NCBI RefSeq assembly: GCF_036345255.1
Contig: NZ_CP107783.1
Coordinates: 6,370,001-6,434,000, forward strand
Reading direction: 5' to 3'
From: Streptomyces sp. NBC_00569
Lineage (GTDB): Bacteria > Actinomycetota > Actinomycetes > Streptomycetales > Streptomycetaceae
DNA length: 64,000 bases
Of this stretch, positions 42,695-50,336 are shown piece by piece. The notes beneath the pieces are model-generated. The model searched no databases. It was not told the origin of the DNA and worked only from the letters and a program-made list of their open reading frames with translations. The position numbers and the translations under genes are program-made. Positions within the stretch are counted from its first letter, which is position 1; the number at the start of each line of letters is the position of its first letter.

Positions 42695-43309
42695 TCAGGC
42701 AGCCTGGGCGGTCTCTGGGCCGTCATGTGCGTGACCGGCGGCCCGGTACATCGCACTGATGGATTTGCGGGTCCGGGTCTCGCTGCTCGGCATCAGGTGC
42801 GTGTACACACGGAGCGTGAAACCCGGATCGCCGTGACCGAGGTACAGGCTCAGCGCCTTGATGTTCTCCCCGGCGTCCAGGAGGACCGAGGCGTAGAAGT
42901 GCCGCAGGGCATGCATGCCGTGCTCGCGGGCCGCCGCGTACCGCTGCCCCTTCTCGGGAAACGGGATGATTCCGGCGGACGCCAGCGCGGGTTTCCACGA
43001 TTGATCGTTGAACCCGTTGCTCCAAAGTGCAGCGCCGATACCGCTCGTGAAGACGAGCCGATGCGTAACCCTCGGCCCGGTCGGCGTCAACCAGGGCAAG
43101 GTCACTTCAACCGGCGGGAAACGCTCCATGTGGTTGGCCAAGGCCGCCGACACCTCGGGGTCCAGCGGCACGTCACGGAGCTTGCCGCGCTTGGGCGGCG
43201 CGAAGACCAGCGAGCCGCGGACCTTCTTGACCTGCTGCCGCACGTAGAGCCAGCCGAGATCACCGAGGTTGTCGACCGCCAGACCGAAGATCTCGCCTTG
43301 ACGGAGTCC
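42695..43309 (-). pseudogene. Tyrosine-recombinase integrase, N-terminally truncated
   Basis: About 205 residues corresponding to the catalytic domain of a phage/AICE integrase. Arg I (GLRQGEIFGL), the beta-hairpin Lys (PPKRGKLRDVPLD), HALRH (box II His-Arg), LGHGDPGFTLRVYTH (His and nucleophile Tyr) are all present. The arm- and core-binding domains are missing: upstream of about 43309 the frame continues for 84 codons into unrelated sequence that overlaps the dispersed palindromic repeat at 43361-43515. It ends DGPETAQAA followed by a terminator. It cannot be an active integrase alone. Confidence 0.85.
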
Positions 43310-43360
43310 GGGATGGAGGGGGCGCCGTTCCCGGCCGCGGGCACATCGTGGCGAGCGTTG

Positions 43361-43515
43361 GGGGCTTCCATCCCGTCCACCATCGCCCCAGGCAGAGCCG
43401 AGCAGACGCGGCCCATGGCGTCCAGGTCGTTCGTACAGTGGCGCGCTCCACCTGGACGCCATGAACCACGCCCGCTCCACGGTGTGTGGGTCGACGGCGG
43501 ACGGGATGGGAGCTG
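43361..43515. repeat. Palindromic dispersed repeat, copy B, with nested palindrome
   Basis: Outer arms GGCTTCCATCCCGTCC and GGACGGGATGGGAGC match those of the copy at 39496-39572, and the right half (ACCACGCCCGCTCCACGGTGTGTGGGT) is nearly identical. Unlike copy A the centre holds an extra segment that is itself bounded by perfect 14-base inverted arms, CATGGCGTCCAGGT (from about 43414) and ACCTGGACGCCATG (to about 43463). It sits exactly where the integrase gene is broken. Confidence 0.7.
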
Positions 43516-43574
43516 GGGAAGAAGTGGGTTGGGGAAAGGTCGGGTGCGGGGCCGGCGGCACGTAGCCTCACCCC

Positions 43575-43763
43575 GTGAAGATCCCACGCCCGGTCGTGCC
43601 GGAACCCCTGGTCTGGGTCCTAGCCTGGATCGTTGTCACCGTGATGTTCTGGTCGCTTGCCCAGGTGCTCGGCAGCCCGAACAGCTGGTACACGAGTGCA
43701 CTCCTCGCAGGGATCGCCATCGTCGCCGTAGAACTCGCCGACCGCTACAGGCAGAAGCGCTGA
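43575..43763 (+). CDS. Small membrane protein (62 aa)
   Basis: Encodes two hydrophobic helices (PLVWVLAWIVVTVMFWSLAQVLG and SALLAGIAIVAVELADRY) and a basic tail. No family recognised. The GTG start has no ribosome site but TAGCCT ends 6 bases before it, a layout of leaderless transcripts. First of four small membrane proteins in the island. Confidence 0.55.
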   Translation: MKIPRPVVPEPLVWVLAWIVVTVMFWSLAQVLGSPNSWYTSALLAGIAIVAVELADRYRQKR

Positions 43764-43788
43764 CCAGGTCCGAGGTGCGCCGAACCCC

Positions 43789-43817
43789 TTGGCGATGAGT
43801 TGGCCGCTTGTTATCTT
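43789..43817 (+). promoter_or_regulatory. Promoter for a leaderless transcript
   Basis: TTGGCG (43789-43794) and TATCTT (43812-43817) are 17 bases apart, and the ATG at 43823 lies 5 bases after the -10 box, where transcription would start. No ribosome site precedes this gene, so a leaderless mRNA is likely. Confidence 0.6.
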
Positions 43818-43822
43818 CACGC

Positions 43823-44263
43823 ATGATTCAGGCATTCTGCGGTGCCCTCATCGGCAGCGTGATCGGGATTCTTCTCCTTGCGCGGCGAGCGCGGCGAACA
43901 GCCACTCAGACCGAAGCAGGGCAAATAGTCTTCTTCCAAGTCGGGGCCAACCTGCCGGACGAGGGGCCCCGATACAGCCTTGGCCAGGTACGCGCCGGAG
44001 GCAAGTTCCAATGGAAGCCTCGCTGGTCGAGGACGCGGCTGCGTGAACTCCCGAAAGATCTGCGCTACATCCGCGCACGCCATCCGTCCTTCCGCGAAGT
44101 GTTGTGGGTCCCGACCAGAGCGCTGGTGATCGAGTGTGAATCGTCTGCGGTGCCTGTACGGCTATGGGCCTACCCGGAGCAGGCGGTGCACGTTGTGGAG
44201 ATGATCCGGCGTGCAAGTAGCCCGAACTCGTCAAGCGCCCCGGTTCCCGACGTCAGCAGCTGA
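43823..44263 (+). CDS. Hypothetical membrane-anchored protein (146 aa)
   Basis: One N-terminal helix (AFCGALIGSVIGILLLARRARR) is followed by a soluble domain with RYSLGQVRAGGKFQWKPRWSRTRLRELPKDL. The pattern weakly recalls the actinobacterial DUF2550 family, but I am not sure. ATG at 43823 is chosen for its position just after a promoter; an upstream TTG at 43808 is in the promoter. The gene's 3' end (PVPDVSS, stop, ACACCAACAG) is shared with the gene at 44416. Confidence 0.7.
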   Translation: MIQAFCGALIGSVIGILLLARRARRTATQTEAGQIVFFQVGANLPDEGPRYSLGQVRAGGKFQWKPRWSRTRLRELPKDLRYIRARHPSFREVLWVPTRALVIECESSAVPVRLWAYPEQAVHVVEMIRRASSPNSSSAPVPDVSS

Positions 44264-44415
44264 CACCAACAGACCGCTCACGGGCCCCATGGCGACTGGG
44301 CCACGGACCGCCGGACTCATCGGAAGACCACGGGGCCATGAGCCCCCGCATCGAAGCACTCCCGGCCAGAGTCGCTCCGCTGACCTCGCTATAAGGTGCG
44401 TGTGAGGAGGGTCCA

Positions 44416-44658
44416 ATGCCAGAGAAGCAACGTGCACCCATGCGGGCCTGGTTGTACGCACTGGTGGCCATCGCATTCATCATCGACCTTGGGGTCAGGG
44501 CGGTGACTGAGTCCAGCATGATCACGCGAGCCGGGGCGATTTTCGGTCTGGTCGTTCTGGCCTTCGCTGTGGGAACCGTCTATGGCCGGCAGCAGGAGCG
44601 GCGGAAATCCAACCCCCAAGGTCCCCAGGGCACCCCTGCTCCTGACATCAGCGCCTGA
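44416..44658 (+). CDS. Small membrane protein (80 aa)
   Basis: Two hydrophobic helices (AWLYALVAIAFIIDLGVRAV and AGAIFGLVVLAFAVGTVYG) and a polar tail ending TPAPDISA. GAGGAGGG is well placed before the ATG, so the gene is real. No family recognised. Its last 30 bases and the 13 after the stop resemble those of the gene at 43823. Confidence 0.75.
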   Translation: MPEKQRAPMRAWLYALVAIAFIIDLGVRAVTESSMITRAGAIFGLVVLAFAVGTVYGRQQERRKSNPQGPQGTPAPDISA

Positions 44659-44740
44659 CACCAACAGGCGCGAACGGCACCGGACAACGCCTCACTTCCG
44701 CGCCCTGCCAACCGATGCGATGCATGGGCCGAACGGCGCG

Positions 44741-44819
44741 AACGACGCCCCGTGATCGACCTGATAAGGATGAGGCCGCAGGTTCAAATCCTGTTAGTCC
44801 CACCAGCCGGGGCGTCGTT
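44741..44819. other. tRNA-Ile 3' half enclosed in a perfect 12-base inverted repeat
   Basis: AACGACGCCCCG (44741-44752) and CGGGGCGTCGTT (44808-44819) are perfect inverted arms. Between them, 44760-44805 reads as the 3' half of a tRNA-Ile with anticodon GAT: CTGATAAGGATGAGG, T arm GCAGGTTCAAATCCTG, and a CCA end. The 5' half is absent. The anticodon-to-CCA segment is the usual att core of tRNA-targeting integrases, and inverted arms around it could be integrase-binding sites. Confidence 0.65.
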
Positions 44820-44900
44820 AGCCGGACCATGGACTTCTTCTGGAGATGCAGCCACCAGGGATAGCCTTCCAGTCCGTTCGAAGGCTACTGGAGGCTCTCT

Positions 44901-45062
44901 GTGCACACCGCCGTCTTCCTGCTGCGGGATGCGCTGGGCCTAGGTGGCGGTCTTGTAGGCGTCTGGGAACTGACCCGCCAGGCTTCGGGACCGGGCTGGA
45001 GGAAGCTGCGGGTCTTCTCTGCGGTGGTCGCTTTGATGCTCGCCGGGTTGCTCGCCATCTAG
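44901..45062 (+). CDS. Small membrane protein (53 aa)
   Basis: A short open frame starting GTG at 44901, preceded by GGAGG at a good distance: VHTAVFLLRDALGLGGGL, then a Trp/Lys/Arg-rich turn and a hydrophobic helix (FSAVVALMLAGLLAI) at the very end. A perfect terminator follows 90 bases later. No family recognised; the ribosome site and helix make it credible. Confidence 0.6.
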   Translation: MHTAVFLLRDALGLGGGLVGVWELTRQASGPGWRKLRVFSAVVALMLAGLLAI

Positions 45063-45151
45063 AGATGGCCAGTCGGCGTGCCCCTCCCGTGCCCGTTCGG
45101 TCGGGAAACAGCGGGGAACAGCGGTCGCTGACGGACAACGCTCACGTAAAC

Positions 45152-45182
45152 GGCCCCTGACCGAGTTACCTAGTCAGGGGCC
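45152..45182 (+). terminator. Terminator after the 53-aa gene
   Basis: GGCCCCTGAC (45152-45161) and GTCAGGGGCC (45173-45182), a perfect 10-base stem with an 11-base loop, lie between the small gene and the insertion-sequence fragment. Confidence 0.75.
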
Positions 45183-45212
45183 ATTCACCTGCGGTGGGTG
45201 TGGGATTTTGGG

Positions 45213-45776
45213 CTTGATCCGCTTTGACGGATATCTGGGATCAGGGGTTCTGCCCCCGGAAGGATGTCCATCATGGAGAGCATGGGGAAGAAGAAGCCTC
45301 GGCCTCGCCGTTCGTTCACGCCGGAGTTCAAGGCCGAGATCGTCGAGCTGTTTCGGCGCGGTGACCGCTCGGTCGGTCAGGTTGCCAAGGACTTCGACCT
45401 GACCGAGACCGCGGTACGGCTGTGGGTCGGCCAGGCCGAGGTGGACGCGGGTGAGCGCGACGGGCTGACCAGCAGCGAACGCGAGGAGTTGGCCGCGTTG
45501 CGGCGGGAGAACCGTCGGCTGCGGGAGGACGTGGAGGTCCTCAAGCGGGCCACGGCTTTCTTCGCGAAGGAGACCCGGTGACGGTGCATCCGTTCATCGA
45601 GGCGGAGAAGCGAGACGGTCACAGCGTCAAGCGCGCGTGTGAACTGCTGCAGGTCTCCCGAGCCGCCTTCTATGCCCGTCGCAGTGGCAGGCCCGGTCCG
45701 CGGGCGGTCCGCGATGCCGAACTGGCCGAGAAGATCGCCGAAGTCCACGACCGGTCCCGCGGAACCTACGGGGCCC
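45213..45776 (+). mobile_element. IS3-family insertion sequence, right part missing
   Basis: Complete orfA plus the first 66 codons of orfB. The left end lies near TGATCCGCTTTGACGGATAT (about 45213). The sequence breaks at about 45776, inside the conserved RSRGTYGA motif, and runs on in frame into a regulator gene. No right inverted repeat is found, so the element cannot move by itself. Confidence 0.75.
45264..45581 (+). CDS. IS3-family transposase OrfA
   Basis: A 105-residue OrfA. The helix-turn-helix (RSFTPEFKAEIVELFRRGDRSVGQVAKDFDLTETAVRLWV) is followed by a leucine-zipper-like segment (LAALRRENRRLREDVEVLKRATAFFAKE). It binds IS ends and dimerises with OrfAB. The stop overlaps the orfB start by GTGA. 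Intact as a gene, though its partner is truncated. Start may be 45264 or 45273. Confidence 0.9.
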   Translation: MSIMESMGKKKPRPRRSFTPEFKAEIVELFRRGDRSVGQVAKDFDLTETAVRLWVGQAEVDAGERDGLTSSEREELAALRRENRRLREDVEVLKRATAFFAKETR

Positions 45777-46282
45777 AGCAGCCCGACGGCTCCCCGTTCC
45801 GCGCGGACATGAAGGCCGCGGGTAAGCAGGGCGACTGGGAGAGTCGTACCGAAGCCAAGGTGCCGGCGCCCGCCGAGATCGCGGTGCGACTCGGCGTCTC
45901 TGAGGGCGATCTGTGCGTCCGTACTGTTTACGAGTTCCTGGCCGACGGCAGGCCCGTGCAGCTGTCCACGAGTTGGGAGCCGTACGACCTCACCGCCGGG
46001 ACGCTCGTCGTTCTCCCCGAAGGTGGGCCGCATGCGGGGGCGGGAGTCGTGAATCGGATGGCGGCGATCGGCGTCACCGTCAGCCACGTCGTCGAGCAGC
46101 CGGAGCCGCGCCAGGCGAGCGCCGAGGAGGCGTCACTCCTCGGTATTCAGAAGTCCGCCCTCGTGACGCACATCCGGCGCACGTACTGCAGCGATCAAGG
46201 ACGGCCCGTCGAGACGGCCGACATCGTCGTGCCCGCTGCCCTGTGCGAGATCGTCTATGAGGTTCCCATCGGGAGTCAGTGA
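45578..46282 (+). CDS. Chimeric protein: truncated IS3 OrfB fused to GntR-type UTRA domain
   Basis: A 234-residue open frame with two origins. Residues 1-66 are the N-terminus of IS3 OrfB, including its helix-turn-helix (SVKRACELLQVSRAAFYARR), and stop at RSRGTYGA before the DDE catalytic domain. Residues 67-234 are the effector half of a GntR/HutC regulator: APAEIAVRLGVSEGD, DGRPVQLSTSWEPYDLTAGT, EEASLLGI, RPVETADIVVPAALCEIVYEVPI. The regulator's own winged helix is lost. The join (about 45776) keeps the frame, so a hybrid of HTH and ligand-binding domain may be made. GntR-type KorSA-like repressors are common in Streptomyces integrative elements, which fits the context. Confidence 0.8.
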   Translation: MTVHPFIEAEKRDGHSVKRACELLQVSRAAFYARRSGRPGPRAVRDAELAEKIAEVHDRSRGTYGAQQPDGSPFRADMKAAGKQGDWESRTEAKVPAPAEIAVRLGVSEGDLCVRTVYEFLADGRPVQLSTSWEPYDLTAGTLVVLPEGGPHAGAGVVNRMAAIGVTVSHVVEQPEPRQASAEEASLLGIQKSALVTHIRRTYCSDQGRPVETADIVVPAALCEIVYEVPIGSQ

Positions 46283-46430
46283 GATCGTTCCCGGGCCGTC
46301 CCTGGGCCGTGCGACGTTGCCCGAGGGTGACCAATGGTGACCGACAGTGACGGCTCTGCTGTGACGGACTGGGGTCGAACGCCCAGTTCAGGGCCTCAGG
46401 CGCATACGGGTTTCCATCCAGGGATGGACG

Positions 46431-46447
46431 TCAGGCAAGATGGGGTG
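46431..46447. repeat. Direct repeat, right copy, in the ettA leader
   Basis: TCAGGCAAGATGGGGTG, identical to 41814-41830, ends 35 bases before the ettA start. If this is attR, the element lies in the 5' leader of ettA and replaced its upstream sequence. Confidence 0.75.
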
Positions 46448-46482
46448 TATCTGCCCACACATCGATTGCCGGACGGTTTCTC

Positions 46483-48147
<1,665 letters not shown>

Positions 48148-48149
48148 TC

Positions 48150-48587
48150 GTGCGTCACATCTACGCCTGCCCCCTGCGCTGGTCGGACATGGATGCCTTC
48201 GGGCACGTCAACAACGTCGTCTTCCTGCGGTATCTGGAAGAGGCGCGGATCGACTTCATGTTCCGGCTGGCGCCCGGGGACGGGTCGCCGTCCTTCTCCG
48301 GCGGGTCCGTCGTGGCCCGTCACGAGATCGACTACGTACGCCCGCTGGTGCACCGGCACGAGCCGGTCACCATCGAGTCGTGGGTCACCAAGCTCGGCGC
48401 CGCGTCCCTGACGATCGCGTACGAGGTCAAGGACACCGACCAGGTGTACGTGCGGGCCTCGACCGTGGTCGTGCCCTTCGACCTGGAGGCTCAGCGGCCC
48501 CGGCGGATCAGCGCCGAGGAGAAGCGGTACCTGCAGGAGTACATGGACGACAGTGCCGACAGCGGCGCGGGGGCGCTGGCCGCATGA
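48150..48587 (+). CDS. Acyl-CoA thioesterase (4HBT hot-dog)
   Basis: A 145-residue hot-dog thioesterase with the 4HBT signature WSDMDAFGHVNNVVFLRYLEEARIDF (catalytic Asp in the DMDAFGHVNN loop). GTG at 48150 lies two bases after the ettA stop, so translation is likely coupled. It probably hydrolyses acyl- or hydroxybenzoyl-CoA-type thioesters. The ettA-thioesterase pair is conserved in Streptomyces as a housekeeping arrangement. Stop overlaps the next gene (ATGA). Confidence 0.88.
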   Translation: MRHIYACPLRWSDMDAFGHVNNVVFLRYLEEARIDFMFRLAPGDGSPSFSGGSVVARHEIDYVRPLVHRHEPVTIESWVTKLGAASLTIAYEVKDTDQVYVRASTVVVPFDLEAQRPRRISAEEKRYLQEYMDDSADSGAGALAA

Positions 48588-49258
48588 CGGCACCCGTGCT
48601 GCACTTCGCCGACGCCGGGGAAGGCGCGGACCTCGCCGCCTTCCTCGGCCGGCTGGTGCACTACGACCGGGCCGCCGCCGTGCGGCTCCAGGCGGGCGGA
48701 CAGGCGCTGGCCGTCTTCGGGCGGCCGCCGTCGTTCGAGGTGCTCGCGATCCGCACGGCCCGCCTCCTGAAGCCGTACGAGAACGGGCTGGACAGCTCGC
48801 TCGACGTGACCGTGTCGGCCGGTGAGCTGCTCGAGTCGATCGACGAGGCCGCCGGGACCGCGCGGGTGCCCGCCGCGGTGACCGGGCCTCCGTGGGCCGG
48901 TGTCCTGCCCCCTCGCGGCGGCTGGGAGCTGGTTCCCGGCTTCCCTGACGTGGACGTCGTGCGCGGGCTCGTACGGGCGGCTGTCGCCGAGTTCAAGGCG
49001 CGTGTCGAGGAGTTGGCCCCCGACGGGCGCACCCGCGCCGAACTGGACCGGATCGGGCGCGAGATCTGGTCGCGGACCATCGGCGACACCGGAGTTCCGG
49101 TGCGGGCCGCCCACGCGGCCCAGTCGCTCGGCTTCCTCCGCGGGGACGCGCTCGACCTCCTGAGCAGCGGCTCGTGGCTGCGGCTGCGCACGGCCTACGG
49201 CTCCGTGGCGCTGCGGCGCAGCAACGGGCTCTCCGGCCTCTTGGTGACGCCCGCCTGA
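48584..49258 (+). CDS. Conserved actinobacterial hypothetical protein
   Basis: A 224-residue soluble protein without a recognised domain. It begins MTAPVLHFADAGEGADLAAFLGRL, and has two half-domains of mixed alpha/beta pattern. The C-terminus (GFLRGDALDLLSSGSWLRLRTAYGSVALRR) looks like a small DNA- or ligand-binding fold but no motif is firm. ATG overlaps the thioesterase stop, so it belongs to the ettA operon and may be functionally tied to it. Confidence 0.8.
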   Translation: MTAPVLHFADAGEGADLAAFLGRLVHYDRAAAVRLQAGGQALAVFGRPPSFEVLAIRTARLLKPYENGLDSSLDVTVSAGELLESIDEAAGTARVPAAVTGPPWAGVLPPRGGWELVPGFPDVDVVRGLVRAAVAEFKARVEELAPDGRTRAELDRIGREIWSRTIGDTGVPVRAAHAAQSLGFLRGDALDLLSSGSWLRLRTAYGSVALRRSNGLSGLLVTPA

Positions 49259-49288
49259 CCGACGGCACCAAGACGCCCGCCTGACGGA

Positions 49289-50245
49289 TCAGACCGGCTC
49301 GGTGTCGTCCGGCCACACCCCGATGTGGTCCTCCTCCAGCTCCAGGAGCACTCTGTCCCGCATGCCCAGTGCCCGCGTGTGGTCCGCGGGGAGCTGGAGC
49401 CGGCCCGCGCGGTCGAGCATCGCGTACTCGCGTGAGATCAGGGACTCCTGGCCCGTCGCCGCGTCGACCTGCGTGCGGCGCAGGACCTCCGTCGAGGTGC
49501 GGCCGTCGCGGATGGCGACCGTGCGGCGGACCTCGGAGGCGACGGTCTGGTCGTGCGTGACGATCACGATGGTCGTGCCCAGCTCCTCGTTCGCGGTGCG
49601 GAACGCGGCGAAGATCTGCTCGCCCGTGTGGGAGTCCAGTTCGCCGGTCGGCTCGTCGGCGAGCAGGACCGACGGCTCGTTGGCGAGCGCCACCGCGATG
49701 GCGACGCGCTGCTGCTGGCCGCCCGACAGCGCCTGCGGGCGCCGGTCGCGGCAGTCGCCGACCCCCAGCAGGCCGAGGAGTTCCACGGCCCGCCGGGACT
49801 TGTGCGCGCGCTTGGTGCCGCCCTTCAACTGCATGGGCAGCGCCACGTTCTGAGCTGCCGTCAGGTAGGGGAGCAGATTGCGGGCCGTCTGCTGCCAGAC
49901 GAAGCCCACGATGTCCCTGCGGTAACGCAGGCGTTCCTTCGCGCCCATCGTGAGCAGGTCGCAGCCCGCGACCTTCGCCGCTCCCGCCGTAGGCTCGTCG
50001 AGCCCCGCGAGGATGTTCATCAGCGTCGACTTACCGCTGCCCGACGCGCCGACCAGGGCCATCAACTCGCCCTCGCGCACCAGGAGATCGAGCCCCTGGA
50101 GCGCCTGCACCTCGACGCCGTCCGTGGAGAAGATCCGCACCAGCCGGTCGCAGGTGATCAGGGCGTCATGGCCGTACGCGGGCTGCTCGCGGCGGTCCGC
50201 GGCGCGCCGTTCGAGATCGGCGAGGGTGGGGTCGGTGGTGGTCAT
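49289..50245 (-). CDS. MacB/LolD-type ABC transporter ATPase with C-terminal AbrB-like segment
   Basis: A 318-residue ATPase. Walker A is GASGSGKST (about 67), Q-loop WQQ, signature LSGGQQQR, Walker B VLLADEPTGELD and H-loop VTHD. After the ATPase core a 50-residue extension (EYAMLDRAGRLQLPADHTRALGMRDRVLLELEEDHIGV) has the pattern of a SpoVT/AbrB swapped-hairpin domain, not part of usual MacB ATPases. It may dimerise or regulate. GGGAGAG precedes the ATG. It serves the two FtsX-type permeases encoded upstream on the same strand. Confidence 0.9.
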   Translation of the reverse strand: MTTTDPTLADLERRAADRREQPAYGHDALITCDRLVRIFSTDGVEVQALQGLDLLVREGELMALVGASGSGKSTLMNILAGLDEPTAGAAKVAGCDLLTMGAKERLRYRRDIVGFVWQQTARNLLPYLTAAQNVALPMQLKGGTKRAHKSRRAVELLGLLGVGDCRDRRPQALSGGQQQRVAIAVALANEPSVLLADEPTGELDSHTGEQIFAAFRTANEELGTTIVIVTHDQTVASEVRRTVAIRDGRTSTEVLRRTQVDAATGQESLISREYAMLDRAGRLQLPADHTRALGMRDRVLLELEEDHIGVWPDDTEPV

Positions 50246-50336
50246 GATGTCTCTCCCGGTGTCCCTTCGGCCCTCGCCGCTGACGTTGCCGATCCTGTCG
50301 GTGTGATGACGCAGTACGCCCGCTGTCCGCGTCGGT

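Noticed and set aside
42725..43798. 357-codon plus-strand frame over the integrase pseudogene and palindromic repeat
   Set aside because: Antisense to a recognisable integrase catalytic domain.
44648..44830. 60-codon minus-strand open frame with GLTGFEPAASSLSG
   Set aside because: Such peptides are translations of tRNA antisense sequence; here it is the tRNA-Ile 3' fragment.
44846..45160. 104-codon plus-strand frame after the tRNA-Ile fragment
   Set aside because: The overlapping 53-residue frame has a ribosome site and a clear membrane helix; this one does not.
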